This document shows positions 1 to 8,775 of a DNA stretch of 64,000 nt, piece after piece. The notes below the pieces were generated by a model. That model saw only the letters and a list, made by a program, of their open reading frames with translations, was not told the DNA's origin and searched no databases. Source of the stretch: Flagellimonas sp. CMM7 (GTDB taxonomy: Bacteria > Bacteroidota > Bacteroidia > Flavobacteriales > Flavobacteriaceae); assembly GCF_021390195.1 (NCBI RefSeq), contig NZ_CP090003.1, positions 1,538,001-1,602,000 of the forward strand, written 5' to 3'. Positions within the stretch are counted from its first letter, which is position 1. The number at the start of each line of letters is the position of its first letter. A program made the translations under genes and the position numbers.

Positions 1-1059
1 ATTTTCGATGTATTCCAAAATAGCATCAGTAATGGGTCTAGCGGTACCCATATCAAAATTGGAAAATACAAAGATGCTATAACCCGTTCCAAAGTGTTTC
101 ACCCAATTTGTACTAGCTCCTCGGGCACCCCCAGCGATGCCAAAGACACTGCTTGGAAGTTCTTCACTTAATTCAACTGATCGGCTAAAAAAGAGCTTTA
201 ACCCCCTTTCATTTAACAGATGCATCTTAACTAGTGCGTTCTCAAGTCTTAGAAAATCATTTACCGTCGAGTAACCTCCTCCAGCAGGAGTTCCTTTAAC
301 AGGAATAATACTGGTATTGGCTATCAACTGACCTTTATTCTCTTGGTCAAAATACCCAATGGCTGCATTGTTCAAGGGTTTGTCACGTTCAAAAAGGCCA
401 GTATTAAGCATGCCTGCTTTATCAAAGATATTCTGCTGAACAAAATCATCGTAAGTCATTCCAGAAACTTTTTCGATAATATGACCTAACACTTCATAAC
501 CAGTATTGCTATATCCTTCCTGGGATCCAGGTTCAAACTCTAATGGAATATCTCTTATAAACTTCATGTAATCATCAAGACTTCTGAGATTAGACATATT
601 AGTATTGAAATAGTCATTGTTCCAATAATGGCTCCATCCACTCTTGTGAAAAAGAAGATGTTGAATAGTCACTTTTGACCCTACCTCTTTTGGGAAAATA
701 CTGGTATATGTGTCGATAGTTGCACTAAGATTAACCTCACCCCGTTCCAGAAGTTGCAGGATTGCAATTTTAGTAAATGCTTTGCCAAGGGAAGCTACAT
801 TAAATTTTGTATTAACCCTGTTTGAAATATTTCTACTCCTATCTGATAATCCATATGCATTTTCAAAGAGTATTTTTCCTTCTTTAGCCAGCAAAATGGT
901 GCCAGAGAACTTTTCGTTTTTAGTTACACTATCTAAAAAGGTTATTAGGCCGTTTGTATCTAGATTCTCTGAGGGTTTGGGTTTCTTATTTAAACTTAAA
1001 CAACTGTTTGTTATCAATAATAGCAAGCAAATTGAAGATGATTTCAGTATTTTTTTCAT
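1..1059 (-). CDS. Serine hydrolase, beta-lactamase/class C-like lipoprotein (3' end cut by window edge)
   Basis: The reading frame starts at the ATG at 1059 and stays open to base 1, so the C-terminus is missing. Residues 1-20 form a lipoprotein signal ending in a lipobox-type cysteine (C20), so the protein is probably anchored in the periplasm or outer membrane. The active-site motifs of the serine beta-lactamase-like family are visible: SLGK (S90 to K93) and YSN (183-185). Members of this family are esterases, D-amino peptidases or beta-lactamase-like hydrolases, and the sequence does not show which substrate is used. The third motif (KTG-like) would lie near or beyond the edge. The family call is firm and the function is not. 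Confidence 0.85.
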   Translation of the reverse strand, partial: MKKILKSSSICLLLLITNSCLSLNKKPKPSENLDTNGLITFLDSVTKNEKFSGTILLAKEGKILFENAYGLSDRSRNISNRVNTKFNVASLGKAFTKIAILQLLERGEVNLSATIDTYTSIFPKEVGSKVTIQHLLFHKSGWSHYWNNDYFNTNMSNLRSLDDYMKFIRDIPLEFEPGSQEGYSNTGYEVLGHIIEKVSGMTYDDFVQQNIFDKAGMLNTGLFERDKPLNNAAIGYFDQENKGQLIANTSIIPVKGTPAGGGYSTVNDFLRLENALVKMHLLNERGLKLFFSRSVELSEELPSSVFGIAGGARGASTNWVKHFGTGYSIFVFSNFDMGTARPITDAILEYIEN

Positions 1060-1101
1060 ATCCTATAACAGTGTAATTAGTAATTTAAACTTATATACTG
1101 A

Positions 1102-1431
1102 CTATAATTCTTTAAATATATTTACTCCTACCTCTTTTCCCTGTTCAGAGGACATTTCAAATTCCTCCTTTAGAACAAGCTTGTTATTCTCGTTTGAAAT
1201 TTCGCAAATGGACGTTCCATGATCCATTATTCCATTTATTCTAATCTGACAATAACTAAAATGTAATCGGTCATTTTTTACATTACCTACCAGGTATCCC
1301 TTTCTAATCTCCCCTCCTGAATATTTTGCGGAAACTAATTCTAAGTCTTGCGTAAACTCAAATAGGGTATCCGAATTCACAATTCCATTTGGAGCTGTTT
1401 TTACCACATTCATCCTAATATTTTGAAACAT
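1102..1431 (-). CDS. Small conserved protein of the type often labelled n-acetylglutamate synthase-like
   Basis: A cytosolic-looking 109-residue protein without signal peptide or membrane segment. It has the pattern of a small Bacteroidota/Firmicutes family with NSDTLF.F near residue 20 and a central YSGGEIRKGYLVG motif. Databases often call this family n-acetylglutamate synthase, but it lacks a GNAT acetyltransferase fold, and I would not assign that activity. It lies on the same strand as its neighbours, 42 bp before the serine hydrolase, but need not be co-transcribed with it. The family was recognised from memory of the motif. The function is unknown. Confidence 0.65.
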   Translation of the reverse strand: MFQNIRMNVVKTAPNGIVNSDTLFEFTQDLELVSAKYSGGEIRKGYLVGNVKNDRLHFSYCQIRINGIMDHGTSICEISNENNKLVLKEEFEMSSEQGKEVGVNIFKEL

Positions 1432-1488
1432 CCATCAAGTTTAATTTTATGGAATAAATAGCTAACCACTTTTTAGCGTACAATCAAA

Positions 1489-2250
1489 TTAATAGCTCAA
1501 GTACCACTTATAATTAGCATTTTGATCGTAGATTCTTTCATCAAGAGTGTCTTTGATTTTTATATCAAAATAAAACTCTTCCAGTCGTTTTTTTCCCGCT
1601 ACATAAAAGGTTACTTTTTGCTCCACAAACCCTTGGCCAAGTGGCTTAAAGTTGTCATAAACCACATCCACAGTTTTATCATCATCCGTCGTGTAAATTC
1701 TTCGCATACAATAAAAGTTATTGGCATGTAACCAAATTTGATTCTTTTCATTACCAATCACATAGACGGCTTGTTCCATGAATTCGTCTTTGCGAAATGT
1801 ATTGGTATCATAGCCATACTTTTGCAGTTTATCCAAAGACTCTTCTAATGAAATAAAGTACAGTCCTCCTTTAAAGACTAGATGGGCGGCTGGTTTTGCA
1901 ATTTTGCTAAAAAGAGTATCCTGTCTAAAATTATATGTAGAATCGTTTCTATAAATGGTGTAAATATTTTCTTTAATATCTCTATCAATTCTAAAATGAT
2001 AGGGGTAACTAACCGACTCGTACCAAACCGTCGAATCGGTTTGCTGCCCATTCTCATCAAATCGTAAAGTGTGTTGCTTAAAGGTGAAGTTTTTATACCA
2101 TGAATTATCATTTTTAATCTTCATTGCCCTGAACAAGTCTTTGGTACTATTAAGCTCACCTTCTTTGTTCTCACAAGATGAAAGTGAATATCCAAAAAGA
2201 ATCAATAGTAGTAAATTAGCTAAAAAAGGTTTATAGTTCTCCATGATCAT
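1489..2250 (-). CDS. Uncharacterised lipoprotein, 253 aa
   Basis: The N-terminus has a hydrophobic segment ending in SLSSC, a lipobox with the cysteine near residue 26, so this is a lipidated envelope protein. The body is rich in beta-type sequence with aromatic residues and resembles secreted lipoprotein-sorting-like (LolA-like) proteins of Bacteroidota, but I cannot assign a family. Its start codon overlaps the stop codon of the upstream gene (TAATG arrangement), which implies translational coupling with the NTF2-like protein at 2250-2798. No catalytic motif is visible. Confidence 0.6.
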   Translation of the reverse strand: MIMENYKPFLANLLLLILFGYSLSSCENKEGELNSTKDLFRAMKIKNDNSWYKNFTFKQHTLRFDENGQQTDSTVWYESVSYPYHFRIDRDIKENIYTIYRNDSTYNFRQDTLFSKIAKPAAHLVFKGGLYFISLEESLDKLQKYGYDTNTFRKDEFMEQAVYVIGNEKNQIWLHANNFYCMRRIYTTDDDKTVDVVYDNFKPLGQGFVEQKVTFYVAGKKRLEEFYFDIKIKDTLDERIYDQNANYKWYLSY

Positions 2251-2798
2251 TAATTCTTAGGTAAGTATTTTTCCGGTATAGGATTCTCTTCAGATTCTTG
2301 GGTAAAATAAATGTTCATGACAACCCATCTTTTTCCGGTATACATCAATTGCATGCTATTAATACCTCGCATGAAGGGTTCCGTATCATTTTTACCATTA
2401 AAACATTCGTAGGTGGAAAAAACATGAGCTATTTGTCCAAATCGTTCAGTCACTCTGTGCAACTCATTTTCAAAAAATCCGTTTTCCAGCATCCATTTTA
2501 ATGATTTATCAACATAATCGTCCATAGTTACATACCGTGCGCCGTAATTGCCATTCTTTCGTTTTCCTGAGGCAATAAATTTCGCTTCTGGATGAAATAA
2601 ATAGCGAAGCAGCTCATCATTTCTTTGTTGCCCTTTAGGCCCTGAAATGACTTCATACAAAGTTTTAACTGTGCTATCCAAAGTGGCTACCTTGCTTTTA
2701 TATTTTTTATCAGCAACCTCATAATCTTCTTTATTGTCTTGTGCTATGGTTATAAAGCTCACAGATAGCAAAAGGAGGAATGGAATTGATTTCTTCAT
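2250..2798 (-). CDS. Secreted NTF2-like (SnoaL/DUF4440-type) protein
   Basis: The protein has 182 residues with a cleavable signal peptide (about residues 1-19, ending in IAQ). The remainder has the pattern of a cone-shaped NTF2-like domain: an N-terminal helix carrying a short invariant-type LDSTVKTLYEVISG stretch, then strands around HPEAKF and a C-terminal VVMNIYFTQE strand. NTF2-like proteins bind small ligands or act as minor enzymes, and no catalytic residue can be fixed here. It is translationally coupled to the lipoprotein downstream and lies 33 bp after another NTF2-like gene on the same strand, so the three genes probably form an operon. Confidence 0.6.
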   Translation of the reverse strand: MKKSIPFLLLLSVSFITIAQDNKEDYEVADKKYKSKVATLDSTVKTLYEVISGPKGQQRNDELLRYLFHPEAKFIASGKRKNGNYGARYVTMDDYVDKSLKWMLENGFFENELHRVTERFGQIAHVFSTYECFNGKNDTEPFMRGINSMQLMYTGKRWVVMNIYFTQESEENPIPEKYLPKN

Positions 2799-2831
2799 GG
2801 TTGTTTCTTTTAATAGTAATATGCTCGCACA

Positions 2832-3278
2832 TTAGTGTTTTTTATCTTTTCTTTTTTCAAATTCCCAAAACACATTAATAATTTTCCAACTCCCATCTTG
2901 TTTTACAAGATGAATATATTCGATCCATCTAAGTTTCGGGTATCCGGTTTTTAGACTAGCACTAGCCATATCTCCATATACTGTAATGTTTTCGACAACA
3001 TTTTGTTGATGTTCTATATCAAACTTTGGCTTTGTTAACATAAGTTCTTTTAATTTCTCTGGCGGAAAATCCTCACTTAACGTACCGTCAGGATTTAGTC
3101 CTCTTTTGGCCAGTCTCAGATGTAACGATGCATTCATCGCATCAAAATTGTTTTCAAAAAAATTTTCTATGTAGTTCAAAATTGATTTTTCTATAGCAGT
3201 GTTCTCATCCATTGTCAATTGAGCATGGGAATCTATAACAGAAATTAATGCGATGATTGCGATAAATACTTTTTTCAT
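2832..3278 (-). CDS. Secreted NTF2-like (putative lumazine-binding type) protein
   Basis: This 148-residue protein has a signal peptide ending near SHAQ (about residue 19). The rest fits the small secreted NTF2-like fold often called putative lumazine-binding in Bacteroidota: an early helix with AIEKSILNYIENFFENNFDAMN, then WKIINVFWEFE as the last strand. The name does not mean that lumazine binding has been shown. It is the first gene of a likely three-gene operon (3278 down to 1489), with the second gene a distant structural relative. Confidence 0.6.
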   Translation of the reverse strand: MKKVFIAIIALISVIDSHAQLTMDENTAIEKSILNYIENFFENNFDAMNASLHLRLAKRGLNPDGTLSEDFPPEKLKELMLTKPKFDIEHQQNVVENITVYGDMASASLKTGYPKLRWIEYIHLVKQDGSWKIINVFWEFEKRKDKKH

Positions 3279-3564
3279 TGTTGTTGGCTTAATTTTGTTG
3301 ACGTTTTTGTTCTAAGGCTATAAATACTCTTCGTATTTTCTTTCTAAATCTTTATTTTGAGTCTAGGTTAATGGTTCGAACGCTGCACCTAAAAAGACTT
3401 TTCTTTAAAGGTTTTGATGTAAAGCTAGATTGTTGGCAAAGAATAAGAGTCCCATTAAAAGGGTTATCAAGCTGGGAACAGTAATGTTTTGCACGCCTAC
3501 TTATTTTCCGAACAAATAAAAGCTATAGCACTATTTTTATTGGGGTAAAAGTTGCTAATTCAGA

Positions 3565-4422
3565 TTAGGATATAGCATGTTTTTTTATCGCTTTTCGGAA
3601 GTTTTTTTCGTCAGAAAAACCTATTAAACTGCACGTTTCTCTAATGGAGTAATCCTTACTCAGTAATTCTTGAGCCTTCTCCAGCCGCAATTTTAAAATG
3701 TATTGGTACGGAGATTTTTCATAATACGACTTAAAGGATCTAATGAAATGGTATTTGGATAAAAAAACATTTTTTGCTAATTCATCTATATTAATCCTAT
3801 TGGTATAATTATCATCAATAAAATCTTTCGCATTGGAAATTCTCCTATATAACTCGACTTTAGTGGATTTTTTAATAGATGACAAATTTTTCAATTTTCG
3901 TTGCGACTCCAATTGATCGATGACTAGGCATTCTATAAGTGCTGTGTAAAAAGAATCAAAATCAATGTCTTTACTTTTATTATGATCTTGTATTACATGC
4001 GGGATATTACTACTTAAAAAAACTCCCGCTCTATTTTCCTTAAAAGAAAAAGTGTTTTCTAAAATATTAAAATCTCCATTTATAAATGGATTACCCAATA
4101 AATCTTCACAAGAGCTATGTCCACATCTAAATATATCGTTTACTAAATTGTGATTAGGGAAAATACAAATCCCCTCAACTCCATTTATGTCATCAACGGT
4201 TACTTCAAGATTTGAGGCTTTATCAACGATAAGGTATTTGTCAATTCCCAGTTTGTATCTATTGCCATTCACTTTATAGTCTTCAATTCCAGAAAGTACT
4301 ATTTTAAAAGATAGGCTTTCCGTTGTTTTCGAAACACTAAAATGAGTACAACTGGAAAAAATGAATCGCCCATTTTCATTTTTTTCAGAAAGATTCTTAA
4401 GTCTTGTCATACAAGTGTTCAT
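3565..4422 (-). CDS. AraC-family transcriptional regulator
   Basis: A 285-residue protein with an unassigned N-terminal sensing region (1-180) and a C-terminal AraC/XylS double helix-turn-helix domain (about 185-283). Visible hallmarks are NAKDFIDDNYTNRINIDELA in helix one and two, the SKYHFIRSFKSYYEKSPYQYI recognition segment, and a second HTH around SIRETCSLIGFSDEKNFRKA. Such proteins bind DNA as activators, usually with a ligand or metabolite signal. It stands alone between the NTF2 operon and the lipoprotein gene on the other strand. The ligand and target are unknown. Confidence 0.85.
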   Translation of the reverse strand: MNTCMTRLKNLSEKNENGRFIFSSCTHFSVSKTTESLSFKIVLSGIEDYKVNGNRYKLGIDKYLIVDKASNLEVTVDDINGVEGICIFPNHNLVNDIFRCGHSSCEDLLGNPFINGDFNILENTFSFKENRAGVFLSSNIPHVIQDHNKSKDIDFDSFYTALIECLVIDQLESQRKLKNLSSIKKSTKVELYRRISNAKDFIDDNYTNRINIDELAKNVFLSKYHFIRSFKSYYEKSPYQYILKLRLEKAQELLSKDYSIRETCSLIGFSDEKNFRKAIKKHAIS

Positions 4423-4782
4423 ATAAATGTTCTTGAATAAGACTCTATTTTTATTTCAATGTTACATTTTGACATAAATTCGATATCCCATTTCGAATAA
4501 ACCTTATATGTTTCTAAAACAACTCTTGACAAAATGCTTAAGATTAAGTCATCTTTGGAAACAGTGTGCAACTCATCCTAGACCGCTTATCAAGCTTATA
4601 GTGCTCAATAATAGCTATAGCTTTTGTAAGCAAAGGTACTTTGATCGAGTTTCTAGTTTTTTTCTTTGAGTAACTATCTAAATGCGAGTCTCATACTTTC
4701 ATCGGATATTTAAGAAATACTACAGAATCTTAATACGCTTCTTTTGGATAATTTCTTATTTTGGTTTCACCAATATCTAACT
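4423..4782. other. Intergenic region between divergent genes (360 bp)
   Basis: No credible coding region lies here. It separates the start of the AraC regulator (minus strand) from the start of the lipoprotein (plus strand), so both promoters should lie in it. I see AT-rich sequence but no convincing TAnnTTTG element, hairpin or repeat. Confidence 0.5.
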
Positions 4783-6381
4783 ATGAAATATAAGAGTCTG
4801 CTTGTCATTTTTTTGATGCTAGTTTTTAGTTGCTCCAGTGATTCCGAAGAACCAAATAATCCGCAGCCCAATCCTGACCCTCCCACTCAAGGCGATCCAG
4901 ATACCACAGCACCCACAATAACAATTGGGGGATTAGAAAGTGAAGTAGAAATTCTTACAACCCTTACTGTTACCATTGCAGATGCATCAAACACTGTCAA
5001 TACTGTTATTTTGGTTAATGATACTGAAGTTTTTAGCACAACAGATAAAACCATCTCTTATGAACTAGACCCTTTTGATTTTCCATCTGGAGCAACCACA
5101 TTGACCATTCAATCTACTGATGACAGCGATAATCTAGGAACAGAATCGGAAACTTTTGAGTTGAAGAAATTGCTGTTTCGGTCTACCGATTTGGCAGGAT
5201 TTGACCCCTCCAATGAAACCGTGGACATTTATGTTGCAATAAACTTGAAAGAAAGTGGAGAGTTAATTACTTCAAGACTAATGCAAACCTATGATGATGC
5301 TACATTTTATGCTCCTGAAGAATTTAAAAGAGAACAGATTGTTGTCACTAGATATGTTTTAGGAAAAGGCGCAATTTTCAACTTAAATGTGGGGGAGTCT
5401 TTTGCCAGTTTGGAACCTGGAATTGAAATTATGACGGTTGAGGAGGCTGTAGCAAAACTGAACTTAAATAGGGGGCCTTTGACTAGGGAAGGAAAGTTCA
5501 ATTTAACTATCTCCGACGTTCCAGTCAATACCGATGTCAATGCTAATAGTTCTGATTATGTTTTAAATGGCTCAGCCTCTTCCGGTGAAGTCTTTTACAA
5601 TCCACAAAACACCGAGAGTGTACTTATCTATTCTGTGCCTTCCTTTACTGATGTAGATTTAGATTCTTACAAATATTTTATTATAAATCAATTTGAAGAC
5701 ACTTCACTTAGTCTTAACGATTTTGAAACAGTGTCTGTTGAAAATAGAATTACAAACAATTTGCCCCCCGAAACTTTGAACTATTCTTTCCAACTTCACG
5801 GTTATACAAATATGGAACGTTATACTAAAGATAATAACCATGAGTTGTATAATGCTGTAGGTGGAGAAAACTATTTAAACAAAAACGCCAATGATTACAG
5901 TTTTCCGACAATATCTGATTTCTCTGTGCTACGCCAACGTTTTTATATTGATTTAGATGATGGACGCAAAGTTTTTGCTTCCGTCAGAGGTTTATCTGGA
6001 TTCGAGGTTCCAGATTTATCTATTGATAGAGCTGGAGATTTGATTACTATAAATGGAACTTATGACACCCATACTCTTATTCAAGATATAGAAGGTCCCA
6101 TTCCTGATGGCAATTCAGATTCAATTTTATTTAGGAGGTTTTATATTGATGATAATAGCAATACAGTTCCTATTCCTTTTGATGCTTTAGAAATTCCTAA
6201 AGAAATAATATTGGATTTGACCGAAAAAGGATTTTTAATTAATAGTACAAATAATACTGGGAAACTTTCGATTGACTTAATCAAAAGAGAGCAAGAAGTC
6301 CAATACCAAGATCGTATTTTTTACTTTCTCCAAAGAAACGAAGCAGGAGATACATACAGCGTTACCTTTCCATTGGATTAA
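4783..6381 (+). CDS. Ig-like domain lipoprotein of unknown function
   Basis: The start is placed at the ATG at 4783, giving 532 residues. The open frame begins at 4744, but the signal sequence MKYKSLLVIFLMLVFSCSSD is only well formed from 4783. The lipobox cysteine is at residue 17. A Pro/Asn/Asp-rich linker (about 20-45) follows, then a bacterial Ig-like module (about 45-130), then a long beta-rich region without recognised domains. It is probably a surface-exposed outer-membrane lipoprotein. It is the last chromosomal gene before the putative element end at 6416. Confidence 0.7.
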   Translation: MKYKSLLVIFLMLVFSCSSDSEEPNNPQPNPDPPTQGDPDTTAPTITIGGLESEVEILTTLTVTIADASNTVNTVILVNDTEVFSTTDKTISYELDPFDFPSGATTLTIQSTDDSDNLGTESETFELKKLLFRSTDLAGFDPSNETVDIYVAINLKESGELITSRLMQTYDDATFYAPEEFKREQIVVTRYVLGKGAIFNLNVGESFASLEPGIEIMTVEEAVAKLNLNRGPLTREGKFNLTISDVPVNTDVNANSSDYVLNGSASSGEVFYNPQNTESVLIYSVPSFTDVDLDSYKYFIINQFEDTSLSLNDFETVSVENRITNNLPPETLNYSFQLHGYTNMERYTKDNNHELYNAVGGENYLNKNANDYSFPTISDFSVLRQRFYIDLDDGRKVFASVRGLSGFEVPDLSIDRAGDLITINGTYDTHTLIQDIEGPIPDGNSDSILFRRFYIDDNSNTVPIPFDALEIPKEIILDLTEKGFLINSTNNTGKLSIDLIKREQEVQYQDRIFYFLQRNEAGDTYSVTFPLD

Positions 6382-6415
6382 CATTGGGGAAGTAACCATA
6401 TCAGAGAAATTGTGA

Positions 6416-6433
6416 CCCCGGCAAGAATCGAAC
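6416..6433 (-). repeat. Left attachment-site core (displaced tRNA-Arg 3' end)
   Basis: This 18-bp sequence is identical to 29340-29357 and covers the T-loop 3' side, T-stem and most of the acceptor stem of tRNA-Arg(CCU) as read on the minus strand. The next bases outward (6413-6415) complete a tRNA end reading GGGGTCA on the minus strand. That would still pair with the GGCCCCG acceptor strand through one G-U pair, so it fits the original chromosomal end of the tRNA. No complete tRNA can be folded here. Confidence 0.7.
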
Positions 6434-6484
6434 CTTTGCCCTAGACCCCTGTATTTAAAAGGCTCTCAGCTTTCAATGAGTTTC

Positions 6485-6505
6485 AATGTTGACGATTTGT
6501 GAACT
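6485..6505 (+). repeat. Left copy of a 21-bp direct repeat near the element end
   Basis: Starting aatgttgacgatttgtgaac, this 21-bp sequence recurs exactly at 29213-29233. The left copy lies about 70 bp inside the left core and the right copy about 105-125 bp inside the right core. Direct repeats close to att cores are typical of integrase arm-binding sites, which is the likely role but is inferred. Confidence 0.55.
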
Positions 6506-6720
6506 TTTATGGTGTTATTTTTCCGTCATTACAAAAGTAATCGAATGATGATAAATGATTGTATTCTATGAGTAGAAAAAGACAAATCATGGTTTGAGAT
6601 TGTAATTTTCGTTGGGTTGCTTGTCCCATATCTTACCCCTAAACTTTGCGCATGGATCCTATTCCGATTTTATAGCGTTCCGGGAGATAAGCGCGAAGTA
6701 AAATCGGAAAAGGGCGCAAC

Positions 6721-7098
6721 CTACTGTTGATTTTGAAGTTCCACTTTTTCTTTCATTATGACAGCTTTTTCCTTTTTATTTAATTGGATCACTTGAAAAC
6801 TCAAATAGCCAATAACAAGACCCATTACTAAAAAGAAGGTAAGTAGAAGTGCCAATTGCCATTTAGGTATGAGCTTGGCCAGTTTCAGCTTTCGATTGAT
6901 ATCATTTAATATTCTTGTATTCTGTGACTGAATGCTCTCTTGGTTCCTTAGGTGTTCTTTTAGATGATATTCCAACTTTGAAGTATCCACTTTTAACTCA
7001 TTTAGGACCTTGGATAGACCTTCCAACTTCTTAATCGACTTTTGAAACCCATTGATTTCGTCGGTCAACAGTTCCATGATGTCATCCATTTTTTTCAT
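6721..7098 (-). CDS. Coiled-coil membrane protein of the mobilization module
   Basis: The protein has 125 residues: an N-terminal predicted coiled coil (about 5-80, rich in Lys/Glu/Leu heptads), then one membrane segment (about 82-106, LALLLTFFLVMGLVIGYLSF) and a short charged tail. Small proteins of this architecture commonly follow the relaxase in mobilizable elements of flavobacteria. It starts 11 bp after the relaxase stop codon, so it is almost certainly co-transcribed. A role in relaxosome or membrane anchoring is inference. Confidence 0.65.
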   Translation of the reverse strand: MKKMDDIMELLTDEINGFQKSIKKLEGLSKVLNELKVDTSKLEYHLKEHLRNQESIQSQNTRILNDINRKLKLAKLIPKWQLALLLTFFLVMGLVIGYLSFQVIQLNKKEKAVIMKEKVELQNQQ

Positions 7099-7109
7099 TA
7101 TTCTCTTTT

Positions 7110-7979
7110 TTAAATTCCTATGCCTTGGTCAATGGACTTTTTTATGATTTTCTTAGTGAAGCGCTTTGCCAAGGCAGTTGCGATATTGGTACTCAGTTCA
7201 ATAGCTTTTCCAGCAAGCTTTAGTGTAGGGTTTTTTTGTTGTGCTATTCCCTTATTTAGATTGTCCGAGATTTGAGATATTAACTTTCCCCCAGACATGG
7301 AACGGTGTACCTCGCTTCCCTTTAGGTTCTGTCCTTTGTGCTCAAATCGGAAGCCCTGAAGTTTATTCTGTTTGTTAATACTTGGGATAACCTTGATATC
7401 CTTTTCCTTCATCAGTTTGATATAGTCATCAAGACTTTTTGGTCTTTCCGATTGTATCACTTTTTCATGTATTTGTTTTATCTCATATCTGATTTGTTTG
7501 ACTTGGTTAAGTCTCTGGTTCTGGATGTCCCTTGCATTGGTCAGTCCCATCTCCCTCGCCACTTCATAGGCTTTCTGTTGGCTTCTCTTTCCGATAAAGC
7601 TGTCCTTGTATGCTTTTCCATCAAATCCAATCCTATTGGCATATAAATGGATATGGGTATGTTCCTTATCCCTATGCACAAATGCAATGGCCTGCCTTTC
7701 TTTTAGGCCCATGGCCTTAATGAACTTTTTGGCAAGTTCACTTAGTTCTTGTTTTGACAATCGGTTTCCATCCTCGATACTAGGGCTCAGCACAAAGCTC
7801 AGTGTGTTCTTCTTGGTCCTTGGGTTCTGTGATTGGACGATTCTAAATTCTTCCGTAATCTCCCTTGGGTTCTCCCCGGCCAAATGTTGACTTTGGATGA
7901 TTTCAGCATCCTTCTCCTGGTTCCATCCATAGGAGATGGAAGCCTTGGTATGTGATATGGATTTTCCCTTCCCAATCAT
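7110..7979 (-). CDS. Relaxase/mobilization nuclease (MobA-like)
   Basis: A 289-residue protein with the hallmark of HUH relaxases, the histidine triad in KEHTHIHLYANR (about residues 107-118), which coordinates the metal for nicking at oriT. Upstream is a segment typical of Bacteroidota MobP/MobA proteins (GENPREITEEFRIVQSQNPR). The candidate catalytic tyrosine should lie near the N-terminus. Y18 in SISYGWNQEKDAE is the best candidate. Its start overlaps the stop of the accessory gene by 4 bp. Members of the family nick plasmids or integrated elements and allow mobilization by a helper conjugation system. Confidence 0.85.
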   Translation of the reverse strand: MIGKGKSISHTKASISYGWNQEKDAEIIQSQHLAGENPREITEEFRIVQSQNPRTKKNTLSFVLSPSIEDGNRLSKQELSELAKKFIKAMGLKERQAIAFVHRDKEHTHIHLYANRIGFDGKAYKDSFIGKRSQQKAYEVAREMGLTNARDIQNQRLNQVKQIRYEIKQIHEKVIQSERPKSLDDYIKLMKEKDIKVIPSINKQNKLQGFRFEHKGQNLKGSEVHRSMSGGKLISQISDNLNKGIAQQKNPTLKLAGKAIELSTNIATALAKRFTKKIIKKSIDQGIGI

Positions 7980-8272
7980 CTATTGAAGTTATAAAGGTGG
8001 TTCCTTATCTGATTGGCCAATTCCCCGACTTCCTTGGCAAGCCTAGGATCCCTTTTCTTGAACATATTGCTTATACGCTTGAAATTGTTCTTGTATTTCA
8101 CCAGCATGGAATAGTATTCCAATTGTTCTGTTGTCAAGCGTTCGATGATGCTATGACTAAGGGCAGAACCACGGCAATATTCGGAAAGGGAAAGTCCTGC
8201 CCTTTTGGCCTTGAGCTTTAGCATCTTCTTCTCATAGATACTGCACCTGAACTGTATGTGTTTCTTTTTCAT
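7976..8272 (-). CDS. MobC-like mobilization accessory protein
   Basis: The frame opens with TTG at 8290, but the ATG at 8272 is preferred and gives 98 residues. It is a small basic protein with a ribbon-helix-helix-like N-terminus (HIQFRCSIYEKKMLKLKAKRAGLSLSEYCR, with the pattern of MobC family DNA-binding proteins) and a helical C-terminus. MobC proteins bind beside oriT and help the relaxase open the DNA. The 4-bp overlap with the relaxase start (ATGA type) indicates translational coupling. Palindromes upstream at 8331-8342 and 8432-8447 may be its binding sites. Confidence 0.8.
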   Translation of the reverse strand: MKKKHIQFRCSIYEKKMLKLKAKRAGLSLSEYCRGSALSHSIIERLTTEQLEYYSMLVKYKNNFKRISNMFKKRDPRLAKEVGELANQIRNHLYNFNR

Positions 8273-8330
8273 TTTTCCTTTTGCGACCAAGGGCCTTTAA
8301 TCTAAAGGACCTTCGGGAGAAAAAGCAAGT

Positions 8331-8342
8331 TTGTCATGACAA
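8331..8342. promoter_or_regulatory. Perfect 12-bp palindrome upstream of mobC
   Basis: TTGTCATGACAA lies 59 bp upstream of the MobC start. It may be an operator for autoregulation by the ribbon-helix-helix MobC-like protein or part of oriT. No direct evidence distinguishes these. Confidence 0.35.
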
Positions 8343-8591
8343 TGACACATCTTGAATTGCTACCTAACTTCAAAGTAGCCGTAAAGTCAAATTGAGGTAG
8401 AATGTGCCCTGTTTTTAACTGGGAAAAAGGAATTCTTTTAAAAGAATCTCAATAGAAATAGGGAAACAATACAGTTTTTAAAAAAATAAAGAATCAGTTT
8501 AATGAAAAACCTCCACTCAAAAAGGGCATAAGTAAATGCGCCCTATTTGATTTTGGTTTACGTTTATCTTTTCGAACACGACAAAAATCAA

Positions 8592-8637
8592 AAAGGTTCC
8601 TGTCCAGGCAAGTCCTGGTAAGGATTTGGAAACCTTT
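8592..8637. other. Long imperfect hairpin, candidate oriT stem-loop
   Basis: AAAGGTTCC pairs with GGAAACCTTT across a bulge at the base. Inside, CCAGG and CCTGG form a second stem around the loop CAAGT. The structure has no flanking T tract, so it is not a good terminator. Its place between mobC and the cargo genes makes an oriT hairpin the most reasonable reading. Confidence 0.4.
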
Positions 8638-8775
8638 ATATTGGTTATCTATTATTCACATGAAAGAAGAATTAACGATACCACGAATAAGATTAGAAAT
8701 GGAACTTACAGTTTAAGTGGGTATTGAATTTAGATTATTGCATGTATAATTGGTATCTTGAATAAAATTAGATTT

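Larger units (their letters stand above)
8291..8775. other. Intergenic region upstream of mob genes; candidate oriT region
   Basis: This stretch of about 485 bp has no credible gene but unusual structure: a perfect 12-bp palindrome TTGTCATGACAA (8331-8342), a perfect 16-bp palindrome ATTCTTTTAAAAGAAT (8432-8447) and a long imperfect hairpin (8592-8637). It lies directly upstream of MobC and MobA, the usual place of an origin of transfer. The location and structure support oriT, but no nic site can be assigned from the sequence. Confidence 0.45.

Noticed and set aside
4744..4782. Upstream extension of the Ig-like lipoprotein
   Set aside because: The signal peptide and lipobox are only well placed from the ATG at 4783.
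6434..6480. Possible rest of a second tRNA next to the left core
   Set aside because: Only the T-arm and acceptor part match. No anticodon arm or D arm can be folded, so this is element sequence next to a displaced tRNA end, not a tRNA gene.
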